A stretch of 64,000 nt of DNA from an uncultured Bacillota bacterium (GTDB lineage: Bacteria; Bacillota_I; Bacilli_A; RFN20; CAG-826). The stretch lies in NCBI GenBank assembly GCA_949298195.1, contig CASFVT010000007.1, positions 116,477-180,476 on the forward strand. Direction: 5' to 3'. This document shows, one piece after another, positions 27,387 to 36,030 of this stretch. Positions within the stretch are counted from its first letter, which is position 1; each line of letters opens with the position of its first letter. The notes beneath the pieces were generated by a model. That model was not told the origin of the DNA and ran no database searches. It saw only the letters and a list, made by a program, of their open reading frames with translations. The translations under genes and the position numbers were made by a program.

Positions 27387-28745
27387 CTATTTCAAACGCT
27401 TGTTCAGGTCGGAAATGGCCTTTTGAAGACCCCGATCCGTCTTCAGGGAGTTTTCCACCTTATTTACACCGTTTATCACCGTCGCGTGATCTTTCCCCCC
27501 GAAGATGGCCCCGATTCGAGCGAAAGGAGCATCGAGTTTGATTCTAATCAAATACATGGCGATGTGACGGGCGAGTGCGATTTGGGACGTCCTGATCTTT
27601 CCGGTCAGTTGGTAAGCCGGGAGGTTATAGTATTCGGCAACCGTATCGATGATGCGTTCGGCCGAAAGGGAACCGGTGGCTTCTTTGACGTCGAGGAGGG
27701 GTAGGACGGCGGCCTTGGCCGTTTCAAGGTCGATGTGGGCCGCGTGTCCGAGCTGTACGGTATAGAAGAGAAGACGGTCGAAAGCCCCCTCGAGTTCCCG
27801 GACGTTCTTGCGGAAAGCGCTGGCGAAAAAGGAAATAACTTCGGGGTCGAAATCGTTGATGTCGAGCCCGTTGGAGGAAATGCGCATTCTGAGGATTCGC
27901 TCGCAGGTGTCTCGCTCCGGCTGGCCGATATAAAGGGGGAGGCCCTGTACGAAGCGCGACTTGAGCCGCTCGTCGAGTCCGTTGAGTTTGCTGGGGTGCT
28001 GGTCGCAGGTGAGAACGACCTGCTTAGAGTGGGCGTAGAAATTGTTGTAGATGGTGAAGAATGTCTCCTCGGTTTTTTCCTTCTTGGCGAGAAATTGAAC
28101 GTCGTCGATCAGGAGGACATCGACGTTATCGCGGAACCAATCAACGATTGACACTCCGTTGGTGTCGCCGGTGACGAATTTCACATATTCATTGAGGAAC
28201 TCCTGGGCACTGATGTAGAGGACCTTGAGGCTGGGGAATTTCGACTTGATCTTGTTCCCGGTGGCGTGGAGGAGATGGGTCTTGCCAAGACCAGAGTCCC
28301 CATAAATCAGAATGGGGTTATAAAGGCGGCCCGGGTTTTGCGAGACCATGAGGGCCGCCTGATAGGCCTCGCGGTTGCTTGGGCCTACGACAAAATTGTC
28401 GAAATTATAATTTGGATTTATGTATGAATCAGAAAAATAGGCGGGTTTTGCGGACTTAATTTGATTTTCGCTATCCAATTGATCCCTGCTGACGAAGCGG
28501 ATTCCGTAATCGCTTTCCGTGCATTCCGTCAGGGCATCAAGCACTTTCTCGGTGTAAGTCATCGTCATGATTTGGGCGGCTGTCTTGTTGCTGACCACCA
28601 CGATGATTGTTTTTCCATCCAAGGTGTGGATGTAGGAATCCGAGAAGAAGGTTCCGAAGACGGCGGGATCTTCTTTTAATTCGTCCTTGAGACGGGCGAG
28701 GACGCGGTTCCAGATCGAAGTCAGTTCGCTGATTGAGTTTTCCAT
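27387..28745 (-). CDS. dnaA: chromosomal replication initiator DnaA
   Basis: 452 residues. Domain I (about 1-90) is followed by a short linker. The AAA+ domain has Walker A GDSGLGKTH and Walker B VLLIDDVQFL. Domain IV binds DnaA boxes and carries FGGKDHATVINGVNK, close to the signature GGRDHTTV. AAAGG precedes the ATG. It is divergent from rpmH across oriC and upstream of dnaN. Confidence 0.98.
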   Translation of the reverse strand: MENSISELTSIWNRVLARLKDELKEDPAVFGTFFSDSYIHTLDGKTIIVVVSNKTAAQIMTMTYTEKVLDALTECTESDYGIRFVSRDQLDSENQIKSAKPAYFSDSYINPNYNFDNFVVGPSNREAYQAALMVSQNPGRLYNPILIYGDSGLGKTHLLHATGNKIKSKFPSLKVLYISAQEFLNEYVKFVTGDTNGVSIVDWFRDNVDVLLIDDVQFLAKKEKTEETFFTIYNNFYAHSKQVVLTCDQHPSKLNGLDERLKSRFVQGLPLYIGQPERDTCERILRMRISSNGLDINDFDPEVISFFASAFRKNVRELEGAFDRLLFYTVQLGHAAHIDLETAKAAVLPLLDVKEATGSLSAERIIDTVAEYYNLPAYQLTGKIRTSQIALARHIAMYLIRIKLDAPFARIGAIFGGKDHATVINGVNKVENSLKTDRGLQKAISDLNKRLK

Positions 28746-29243
28746 AACCTTTGACCGCCCTAAAGTTTATCGAAATGTGGATAATGTGGAAGAAATTCCG
28801 CCGAAAAAACCAAGTTATCCACAGTGCGAAACAGAAAAACGCCACCGCCAGCCGCATTTTGCGTCTTTCCACAACTTTTCCACGGTGGATAAATTGTGGA
28901 AAACTTTTGTGGAAAACTACCGCTGTGGAAAAGTCTGAATTTCAATGAGTTATCCACAGTCTGTAATTTTTAAAAACAAGCTTTCCATCGAAGGAATATT
29001 GATTAATTCACTAATTTGTGGAAAACGAATTCACAGTCATGTGGAAAAGAAAAACTGGACTTTTCCGGGCAATTGGGCTTGTTCTGTCTGCGAATCCGTT
29101 TGTGGATTTTTGTCCACCATCACCAATAACCTATTCCACCGTCGGTTTTTGTTGAACGACTACACACGTGCGCGCGCTTTTTGTTGTTTGGGCAAACCAT
29201 CCTCGCTATAATCTCGCCGCACGTATTTTCGGAGGTAATCATC
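28746..29243. other. chromosomal replication origin oriC
   Basis: The 498-base gap between dnaA and rpmH. Perfect DnaA boxes lie at 28776-28784, 28815-28823 and 28950-28958, with a one-mismatch box GGTGGATAA at 28884-28892 and many TGTGGAAAA-like half boxes in between. An AT-rich stretch (about 28961-29016) is the best candidate for the unwinding element. The rpmH promoter occupies the right end. Gene strands diverge from this point. Confidence 0.93.
29184..29212 (+). promoter_or_regulatory. rpmH promoter
   Basis: TTGTTT, 17 nt, TATAAT (29207-29212). Start near 29219, giving a leader of about 25 nt with GGAGG. Confidence 0.8.
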
Positions 29244-29378
29244 ATGAAGAAACCCTACCAGCCTTCCAAGGTTAAGCATCGGAACGTAGCCGGCTTCCGG
29301 GCCCGTATGTCCACTCACAATGGCCGCAAGATCCTGGCCCGTCGGCGCGCCAAGGGCCGCGCCCGTATTGCCGCCTAA
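29244..29378 (+). CDS. rpmH: 50S ribosomal protein L34
   Basis: 44 residues, the normal length: [14 protein letters not shown] at the start, then [19 protein letters not shown]. The open frame extends upstream, but GGAGG (29231-29235) fixes the ATG at 29244. First gene of rpmH-rnpA-yidC-jag. Confidence 0.98.
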   Translation: MKKPYQPSKVKHRNVAGFRARMSTHNGRKILARRRAKGRARIAA

Positions 29379-29387
29379 GCTTTCTTG

Positions 29388-29720
29388 ATGAAGAAGAGGA
29401 ACCGAGTCCTCTCACATGAGGAATTCGTGGAGATCGAGAAGAAGGGTCGTTCGACCAAGACACCGAACTTCGCCGTCTTCATTCGTGGGGGCAGGCAGAA
29501 CCTTGCCCGCATTGGGATCTCGGTTTCCAAAAAGAACGGGAACGCGGTGCGACGCAACCGCATTAAGCGCCAACTACGCTCGATGATCGACAAACTCATC
29601 GATCTTACCCACCCCATCGACATCATCGTTATCGCACGGAAAAGCTACGACCCCGGAGCTTATTGGGAAAATGCCCGTGAGCTCGGCGAGGCGCTCGCGA
29701 AACTGGGAGAAAAATCTTGA
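29388..29720 (+). CDS. rnpA: ribonuclease P protein component
   Basis: 110 residues. The protein partner of RNase P, which matures tRNA 5' ends. The RNA-binding motif is RRNRIKRQLR near residues 56-65, and ARIGISVSKKNGNAV is typical. It starts at ATG 29388, 9 bases after the rpmH stop; a TTG sits directly before it. No clear ribosome site, so translation may be coupled. The stop overlaps the yidC start (TTGA). Confidence 0.96.
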   Translation: MKKRNRVLSHEEFVEIEKKGRSTKTPNFAVFIRGGRQNLARIGISVSKKNGNAVRRNRIKRQLRSMIDKLIDLTHPIDIIVIARKSYDPGAYWENARELGEALAKLGEKS

Positions 29721-31315
29721 ATAAATCCGCCAAAATCAAATTGCTCGGTGTTCTTGCCCTCGTCGGAGGGGCCCTTGTTCTTTCAAGCTGCACGGCTTCC
29801 TTCTGCTCCAATCTCGACTTCGCCAATATCGCTTACGCCTATGAACAAGGCGTCACGGTCTATTGCAACAAAGAAGATCTTCCCGCGGCCTACCAAGGAG
29901 AAGGACTTTCCTGGCCGGTCTTTGAGGAAGAGGGAAACGACACCCTGTATGCCTACGTCCCGGTGAACGCCGACGGAACGTATGCCGCCAAGAAAGCCCA
30001 ATATCTGAACGAGAACATCATTGCCGGCGCAAACAGCAGCCACTTGATTAACCCGACCCTCGACTTCTTTGTCGCGCTCGATCAAAAAGTTCTCGAAGAG
30101 GCCATCGATGAGGCCAACGCTAATGGCTATGACATTGATCTCGCCAGCGTTACGGCCGCCGAGATCAACCCATTCAGCGCCCCGGATGCCACTGGGCTCG
30201 AGGATGGGGTCGAGGTGAACAAGGATTCGGTTCTCCGCCGCTTCGGCTACGTGAAATTCTACGGCGGGAACGATACCGTCTGGGGCAACTTCGACAACTG
30301 GGTCAACGAAATCGACCAGGAACTCGGAATCGGTGCCTCGATCAGCAACGACTTCCTGACCTACTACAAGAACACGATCCAGACGACGGTCAACGCCAAC
30401 CGGAGCTGCATCGCGACCGTCCCGAACCCGACCGTCGACAACTCTTACGGCCATTACGGACCAAACGAGAACTGGTCCGTCTCGATGACGACCAAGGATT
30501 GGGGCTACGCCTGGGGCAAAGGCTTCCTTGAGGGTCTCATCGTCTACCCGGTAGCCTGGTTGGTCGACACCTTTGCCGTCGGACTCGATGCCTCCTTGAC
30601 CGGATGGAGCCAACTCGTCTCCATCGTCTTCGTCACCTTCATCGTCCGAGCAGTCGTTCAATTGATTACCCTCAAATCGACTCTCGACCAGCAAAAGACC
30701 CAAGCCATTCAGCCGCAGCTAGCGAAGATCCAAGCAAAATACCCGAACTCCAACACCAATAAAGCCGAGCAGCAACGCCTGTCGCAGGAAACGATGATCC
30801 TCTACAAGAGAAACCACATCAACCCCCTGTCAATGCTCCTCGTCCTCGTCTTCCAATTCCCGATCTTCATCGCTGTGTGGGGCGCCCTCCAAGGTAGCGC
30901 CGTCTTGGCTTCCGGTGAGGTCTTGAACCTCCAACTCTCCAGTCCGATATCCAGCATCGTCTTCGATTTCACCGGGGAATGGTACGTGAACTCCAACGGC
31001 TGGTGGACGGCCCTCGTCCTCTTCATCGTCATGGGAACCCTCCAGGTCCTGGCCATGCTTTTGCCGCAATGGATCACAAAGCACCGGAACAAGAAGCTTC
31101 AGAAGATGAGCGCCAACCCGGCGGCCGACAAGAGCGCCAAGACGATGAAATGGGTCAACATCATCATGGTCGGCATCACCATCGTCATGGGCTTTAGCCT
31201 CCCTGCTGCCATGGGCGTCTACTGGGCAATCGGGGCCCTCATCTCGATGCTTCAAACGGGAATCACCCAATATTTCATGGGTCGAAAACTTAAAAGAAAG
31301 GATGGTCTGAAATGA
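29717..31315 (+). CDS. yidC: membrane protein insertase YidC/OxaA with lipoprotein signal and long extracytoplasmic domain
   Basis: 532 residues, about twice the length of typical Bacillus YidC. The N-terminus has a lipoprotein signal ending LSSC with Cys25. An extracytoplasmic region of about 240 residues follows (30-270), not resembling the Proteobacterial P1 domain by eye. The Oxa1 core starts near 270 and has the conserved groove arginine in FIVRAVVQ (Arg311), later helices and a basic tail GRKLKRKDGLK. The start is a TTG that overlaps the rnpA stop. It overlaps jag as ATGA. Confidence 0.94.
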   Translation: MNKSAKIKLLGVLALVGGALVLSSCTASFCSNLDFANIAYAYEQGVTVYCNKEDLPAAYQGEGLSWPVFEEEGNDTLYAYVPVNADGTYAAKKAQYLNENIIAGANSSHLINPTLDFFVALDQKVLEEAIDEANANGYDIDLASVTAAEINPFSAPDATGLEDGVEVNKDSVLRRFGYVKFYGGNDTVWGNFDNWVNEIDQELGIGASISNDFLTYYKNTIQTTVNANRSCIATVPNPTVDNSYGHYGPNENWSVSMTTKDWGYAWGKGFLEGLIVYPVAWLVDTFAVGLDASLTGWSQLVSIVFVTFIVRAVVQLITLKSTLDQQKTQAIQPQLAKIQAKYPNSNTNKAEQQRLSQETMILYKRNHINPLSMLLVLVFQFPIFIAVWGALQGSAVLASGEVLNLQLSSPISSIVFDFTGEWYVNSNGWWTALVLFIVMGTLQVLAMLLPQWITKHRNKKLQKMSANPAADKSAKTMKWVNIIMVGITIVMGFSLPAAMGVYWAIGALISMLQTGITQYFMGRKLKRKDGLK

Positions 31316-31911
31316 AGCAATTCACCAACAAAACGGTCGAGGCGGCCCTTGAGGACGCTGCCATCGACCTCGGAGTCGACATCAAGTCCCTCGCCTATAA
31401 GGTAGTCGAGGAGAAAAGCGGTCTCTTCTCGAAGAAAGCCACCATCGAGGTTTATGGAATGGATGACGCTGTCGATTACGCCGAAGACTATCTCCAGAAG
31501 ACCATCGCCGCCCTCGGCATCGAGATCAGTACCTCTGCCACCGTCGAGGACGACATCATCCGCCTCTCGATCGATAGCGAAAGGAATCCCGTCCTCATCG
31601 GCAAGGGCGGAAGAACCCTCCAAGCCCTCAACGAATTGGTTCGTCTCGCCGTTTCGAACAAGTTCCACCACCGGTTCCGGATCCTCCTCGATGTCGGCGG
31701 TTACAAGGAAGACAAATACGATCGAATCGAGCGCATCGCCCGCCGCGTTGCCCGGGATGTGGTCCGCGACCGGATGGACAGCAAGCTCGAGGCCATGACC
31801 CCCGATGAGCGGAGGATCGTCCACAACTGCCTCAACGGCATGGAGCACATCGCCACCGAAAGCGAAGGCGAAGGCAACGAAAGGGCCGTCGTCATCAAAT
31901 ACGTCGATTGA
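31312..31911 (+). CDS. jag: RNA-binding protein Jag/KhpB
   Basis: 199 residues. An N-terminal Jag-N domain (about 1-52) contains a lysine- and serine-rich knob (EKSGLFSKKATIEV). A KH domain has IGKGGRTLQAL, and a C-terminal R3H domain has the pattern ARRVARDV and MTPDERRIVHNCL. In Firmicutes KhpB acts with KhpA on small RNAs and cell-division control. It ends the rpmH operon. Confidence 0.95.
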   Translation: MKQFTNKTVEAALEDAAIDLGVDIKSLAYKVVEEKSGLFSKKATIEVYGMDDAVDYAEDYLQKTIAALGIEISTSATVEDDIIRLSIDSERNPVLIGKGGRTLQALNELVRLAVSNKFHHRFRILLDVGGYKEDKYDRIERIARRVARDVVRDRMDSKLEAMTPDERRIVHNCLNGMEHIATESEGEGNERAVVIKYVD

Positions 31912-31912
31912 C

Positions 31913-31940
31913 AAAGCGGCCCAAGGGCCGTTTTCCTTTC
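31913..31940 (+). terminator. terminator of the rpmH-jag operon
   Basis: CGGCCC-AA-GGGCCG stem then TTTTCCTTTC, just after the jag stop. Confidence 0.8.
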
Positions 31941-31952
31941 ATTAACGTTGTT

Positions 31953-31981
31953 TTGCGCGGAAAATGCGCGAAGAATATAAA
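31953..31981 (+). promoter_or_regulatory. promoter of the DUF2188-like membrane gene
   Basis: TTGCGC (31953-31958), 17 nt, TATAAA (31976-31981). Start near 31988, leaving a short leader with GGAGG. Confidence 0.6.
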
Positions 31982-32007
31982 AAAGGAGAAAGCGGAGGTA
32001 GCGAGCC

Positions 32008-33360
32008 ATGAAAAAAACCCTAACGATTGTCTCTTTGATCATCAACGTCCTGATTTTCCTTCTTCTGGGCTTCGTCGCCGTTAATGTCGTCGTCTCCCTG
32101 GTTGGAGTTGCCGATTGGCCGGTCGAGACGCCGTGGTTGCTTGAGGAGTTCACTTCCGGTGGAGAAAACCCGGTCGGGCTGGTCTACTCTTTCGCCTATG
32201 TCGGAGGGGCCTTTCTCCTGCTGGCTGCGATTGGCCAGATCGTCCTCGATATCGTAAGGCTTGCTAAACCAGAAACCAATGGCAAATTCTGGGTTTACTG
32301 CAAGAATTCAGCAACCGTTGTCGCTTTGTCTTCCGCGGTTTTTACCCTCCTTCTTTGGGTGCTGCGTGACGTTACCGGGGAGAACGCCCTTTCCCACATT
32401 GGCTTCAATCTAGGTGACGGCTCCATTGTCCTCCTGATTGTCGCCCCGGTCCTTGCCCTTGTCAGTGGGCTCTTCACCGAATACCTTCCGAAGACTCCGT
32501 TTTGGCACACGGTCTTGCTTCCACTTGGAACATATCTCTATGTGATTGCCAACGTCGTTCTCTCGGTTGGGGTAACCGGCTTTGGCGGCTATCCCATCTT
32601 CGCTGTCACCGATAACAATCCTGTTTGGATGGTTGCTCTTGTCGCTGCAATAATCGCCGTGGCCTCTTACATCCTCGGAGCCATCTACTGGTTGCTCCAA
32701 GCCGCGATGAGGAAGGCAACGAGCCCCGAACCTTCGCTTGTCGTCGAAGAGGTCAAGGAAGAGGAAGAAGCACCGGCGGAAACCGTTGAAGAGACCGTCC
32801 CCACGGCCGTTGAAGAAGAACCCACCGAGGAACCGGTTCCCGAAACGACGGAGGAACCCACCCCGGAAACCGCGGAAGAAAGCAAACAAGAAGAAAAGTC
32901 GGCGGAAGAAGAGCCCACCCCCGAACCAACCCCGGTCGTCGATGTCGCTCCGGCCAAGAAGAAGATCATCATCGTCCGAAAACCCAACAAGGAACTGGCC
33001 GACGCCTATCGCGAGGAACCGCTCATTCGTGAGCGGAGGGTTTCCACACGGAAAGAAGAGCCTGTCATTCAGGCGGAAGAGTCGGTCTCGGAATCCGAAA
33101 CCGCCTCCGAAATCACCTCAGGCGAGGAACCGAAAATCAAAAAGAGCAATGTAGCCACCTATAACGATCGCCCACGGGTCTATCACGTTTCCAAGCAGAG
33201 TGACAGCGGCCGTTGGCAGGTCAAACTGGCCACCGGCGTCAAGGCAATCCGCCTCTTCGATACCCAAGAAGAAGCCATCATGTATGCCAAGGGGCTCGTG
33301 AAGACGATGGGCGGCTCAATCCGCGTTCACTCCGTCAAGGGGAAGATGCGCAAGCATTGA
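32008..33360 (+). CDS. membrane protein with acidic linker and C-terminal DUF2188-like domain
   Basis: 450 residues. About six hydrophobic segments occupy the first 230 residues. A long glutamate/proline/threonine-rich linker (about 243-315) is followed by a basic patch AKKKIIIVRKPNKE, then a second low-complexity stretch. The last about 55 residues fit DUF2188: YHVSKQSDSGRWQVKLA, then DTQEEAIMYAKGLVK and SIRVHSVKGK. That domain is common in Mollicutes-like genomes and its role is unknown. GGAGG lies 8 bases before the ATG. The gene stands alone between jag and mnmE. Confidence 0.8.
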   Translation: MKKTLTIVSLIINVLIFLLLGFVAVNVVVSLVGVADWPVETPWLLEEFTSGGENPVGLVYSFAYVGGAFLLLAAIGQIVLDIVRLAKPETNGKFWVYCKNSATVVALSSAVFTLLLWVLRDVTGENALSHIGFNLGDGSIVLLIVAPVLALVSGLFTEYLPKTPFWHTVLLPLGTYLYVIANVVLSVGVTGFGGYPIFAVTDNNPVWMVALVAAIIAVASYILGAIYWLLQAAMRKATSPEPSLVVEEVKEEEEAPAETVEETVPTAVEEEPTEEPVPETTEEPTPETAEESKQEEKSAEEEPTPEPTPVVDVAPAKKKIIIVRKPNKELADAYREEPLIRERRVSTRKEEPVIQAEESVSESETASEITSGEEPKIKKSNVATYNDRPRVYHVSKQSDSGRWQVKLATGVKAIRLFDTQEEAIMYAKGLVKTMGGSIRVHSVKGKMRKH

Positions 33361-33371
33361 CCTAACCCAAT

Positions 33372-34709
33372 ATGGGCGAACCGATCGTTGCCCTTGCCAC
33401 ACCGCCGCTTAAAAGTGCCCTCGCCGTCGTGAGGGCATCCGGCGATGACCTCGTTTCCATTGCCTCGCGCCTATTTTCGCGGAACTTGGGAAAGATAGAC
33501 CGACGTTCTTCCTTCGTCGGCTATTTCCTTACCCCGGATGGGGAAAAAATCGATCAAGTCGTCCTTTTGGCTTACCCGCCGTCTTCTTCGATGAATGGTG
33601 AGGAAACGGTGGAGATAATTTGTCACGGCAACCCGTTGATCAGCGAAAAAATCATCGATTCCCTCTTGCATTCCGGATGTCGTTACGCCAAAAACGGGGA
33701 ATTCACGGCGCGAGCCTATTTCAACGGGAAACTCGATTTGGTCGAGGCCGAAGCCGTCCGCTCCCTCATCGAAGCCAGCAGCAACGAAGCACGCCGGTTG
33801 GCCCTCATGTCCCTCGAGGGAAGGGCCAGTGCCCTCCTCTCCCCCGTCAAGGAACGACTGGCTGCCCTTCTTTCCTCGTTTGAGGTCGGATTCGACTTTC
33901 CTGAGTACGAAGAAGAGGCGGCCCTGGACATCGAGAAAGCCAAAAGGGAAATCGAGTCCGTTCAAGGTGCTCTCTCTGGGCTTATCGACGAGGGAACGGA
34001 AGGGTCCTTCATCTCCTCGGGTCTCAAGGTGGCGATTGTCGGGGAACCCAATGTGGGGAAAAGCACCATCCTCAATGCCCTTTTAAACGAAGACAAGGCC
34101 ATTGTGAGTGATATCCCCGGGACGACGAGGGACGTCGTCGAGGGAAGTGTCAACTACAAAGGCCTTTCCTTTGTGTTCTTGGACACGGCCGGCTTGAGAG
34201 ACAACCCGGAGGCCATCGAGAAAATCGGAATCGAGAAATCGCTTTTGAGCATCGAGTCGTCTGACGCGGTCGTCTTGGTCTTGGAGGACGACCGTCCATT
34301 GAGCGAGAAAGAACAAGAAGTAGAGGAAAAAGCCAAGGGTAAGATTTTTGTCGTAGTAGTGAACAAGACCGATTTGAGGTCCGAATCGAAACCCCAAGAC
34401 GGAAGACGCGTCTATATTTCGGCCCGGAACAAAGAGAGGGAACCGCTTCTAAAAGCCCTTTGGGAACGGGCGAAGATCTCATCTGGCGCCTTCACCCGTC
34501 CATCCTTGTCCTCGCCGCGGGAACTCGCCCTCCTCAAAGAGGCGAGACAAGCGCTCTTCGATGCCAAGAAGGCCCTTGATGAAGGGAACATCGACTTGTG
34601 TTCAAGCGCGGTTTTCTCATCCTACAACGAAATCAAACAAGTGCTTGGCGAAGAAACGAGTTTGGATCTGAGCGAAGAGATCTTTTCGCGCTTCTGTGTG
34701 GGAAAATAA
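33372..34709 (+). CDS. mnmE: tRNA modification GTPase MnmE
   Basis: 445 residues. With MnmG it modifies wobble uridine 34. The N-terminal folate-binding domain and helical domain flank a G domain with GEPNVGKST, DIPGTTRD, DTAGLRD and NKTD. The C-terminus ends FCVGK, the usual FC(I/V)GK with the functional cysteine. mnmG is not next to it, unlike many Bacilli. A distinct ribosome site is not obvious. The stop is 5 bases before the tatD start. Confidence 0.97.
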   Translation: MGEPIVALATPPLKSALAVVRASGDDLVSIASRLFSRNLGKIDRRSSFVGYFLTPDGEKIDQVVLLAYPPSSSMNGEETVEIICHGNPLISEKIIDSLLHSGCRYAKNGEFTARAYFNGKLDLVEAEAVRSLIEASSNEARRLALMSLEGRASALLSPVKERLAALLSSFEVGFDFPEYEEEAALDIEKAKREIESVQGALSGLIDEGTEGSFISSGLKVAIVGEPNVGKSTILNALLNEDKAIVSDIPGTTRDVVEGSVNYKGLSFVFLDTAGLRDNPEAIEKIGIEKSLLSIESSDAVVLVLEDDRPLSEKEQEVEEKAKGKIFVVVVNKTDLRSESKPQDGRRVYISARNKEREPLLKALWERAKISSGAFTRPSLSSPRELALLKEARQALFDAKKALDEGNIDLCSSAVFSSYNEIKQVLGEETSLDLSEEIFSRFCVGK

Positions 34710-34714
34710 GCCGC

Positions 34715-35488
34715 ATGTTGACTGATAGCCACGTCCACCTTAACGACGAAAGCTTCGATGAAGACCTTTCTGACGTTTTTGAAAGAGCCCGGGACATCGG
34801 GGTAAGTCGCTTCCTTGTTCCCGGGTGGGACGTGGATAGTTCACGGAAGGCCATGGGGCTCTGCCGTTTTTATCCAGGAATGTATTTCGCGGCTGGGATC
34901 CATCCCGAAAACATCGCAGAAGCCAAGGAAGGGGATCTCGTTGAGATCGAGAAACTGGCCCTTGAGCCGCGTTGCGTTGCCGTCGGAGAATGCGGACTCG
35001 ATTACCATTATGAAAATGATGAGTCGACGAAATCCCTGCAAAAAGCCTTTTTCGTTGCCCAAATCGATTTGGCCAACAAACTGGGCTTGCCAATGAGCAT
35101 CCATTCCAGGGACGCAGTGGAAGATACCTATGCCCTACTTAGTGAACATCCAGTAAAAGCCGGGGCCGTCCTCCATTGCTACGGTAGTTCGCCGGAAATG
35201 CTCTTACGGTTCGCTGAACTCGGTTGCTATTTCGGCTTCGATGGCCCGATTACCTTCAAAAACGCCGTACAGCCAGTGAAAAGCCTTCTGCAATGTCCGC
35301 TTGACCGACTTCTCCTCGAAACCGATTCCCCGTATATGGCTCCGACCCCGATGCGCGGCAGGCGTAACGAACCCTCCTACCTTACCCACATCGCCCAAAA
35401 AGCCGCGGAAATCAAGACAATCGGCGTTGAGGAAATCAGTGAAATAACTGAGGCGAATTTCAATCGTCTATTTCACGTGAAACAATGA
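34715..35488 (+). CDS. tatD: TatD-family metal-dependent hydrolase/DNase
   Basis: 257 residues from the ATG at 34715. Metal-site motifs are present: DSHVHLND at the start, GECGLDY near 90, and LLETDSPYMAP near 205. The longer open frame into mnmE is spurious. Its last codons (FHVKQ) lie in the first parS site. It overlaps rnmV as ATGA, giving the tatD-rnmV-ksgA order of Bacillus. Confidence 0.94.
   Translation: MLTDSHVHLNDESFDEDLSDVFERARDIGVSRFLVPGWDVDSSRKAMGLCRFYPGMYFAAGIHPENIAEAKEGDLVEIEKLALEPRCVAVGECGLDYHYENDESTKSLQKAFFVAQIDLANKLGLPMSIHSRDAVEDTYALLSEHPVKAGAVLHCYGSSPEMLLRFAELGCYFGFDGPITFKNAVQPVKSLLQCPLDRLLLETDSPYMAPTPMRGRRNEPSYLTHIAQKAAEIKTIGVEEISEITEANFNRLFHVKQ
35469..35484. other. parS-like centromere site 1
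   Basis: TATTTCACGTGAAACA matches the ParB site TGTTTCACGTGAAACA at 15 of 16 positions. It ends one base before the rnmV ATG. Confidence 0.8.
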
Positions 35489-36030
35489 AACGGCTTGTGC
35501 TTCCGGGGATACTCGTCGTCGAGGGAAAGACGGACTCCGACTTCATCGGTAGATTTGTGGATTGCGAGATTGTCACGACAAATGGAAGCGCTGTTTCACG
35601 TGAAACATTAGACTACCTTAAAGAAGCCTCCAAGAAGAAGAGCGTCATCGTCCTTACCGATCCCGATTATCCCGGTTCGAGGATCAGGAACGTCGTTTCG
35701 GAAGCCATTCCAACCGCACTCCACGCCTTCATACCGAGAGAAAAGGCGGTGAAAGGAAAAAAGCTCGGTGTGGCCGAATCAGACGAAGAAACGATTCTCA
35801 CCGCTCTTTCGAACTTGATTCCCGTTTCCTCTTCGAAACCCGGGACGATTAGCAATAGCGACCTGTTTGAATTGGGTCTTCTTGGTAATGGCGGAGCTTC
35901 CGCCCGGCGAGAAGTCGTTTCGCGGGAATTACATCTCGGACACGTCAATGGCAAGGGTATCCTCAAGCGTCTTAACGCTCTCGGAATCACCAAGAAGGAG
36001 ATCGAAGATGTCCTCAAAAGGGTATTTTGA
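35485..36030 (+). CDS. rnmV: ribonuclease M5
   Basis: 181 residues. A Toprim nuclease that matures 5S rRNA. The Toprim signature GILVVEGKTDSDF is at the N-terminus, and the second acidic motif LTDPDYPGSRIR is near residue 55. Family-typical ending: GILKRLNALGITKKEIE. It overlaps tatD by 4 bases and ksgA by 23 bases. It contains the second parS site. Confidence 0.95.
   Translation: MKRLVLPGILVVEGKTDSDFIGRFVDCEIVTTNGSAVSRETLDYLKEASKKKSVIVLTDPDYPGSRIRNVVSEAIPTALHAFIPREKAVKGKKLGVAESDEETILTALSNLIPVSSSKPGTISNSDLFELGLLGNGGASARREVVSRELHLGHVNGKGILKRLNALGITKKEIEDVLKRVF
35592..35607. other. parS centromere site 2, perfect palindrome
   Basis: TGTTTCACGTGAAACA, identical to the bacterial parS consensus, inside rnmV (encoding residues near VSRET) and 123 bases from site 1. 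Confidence 0.88.
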
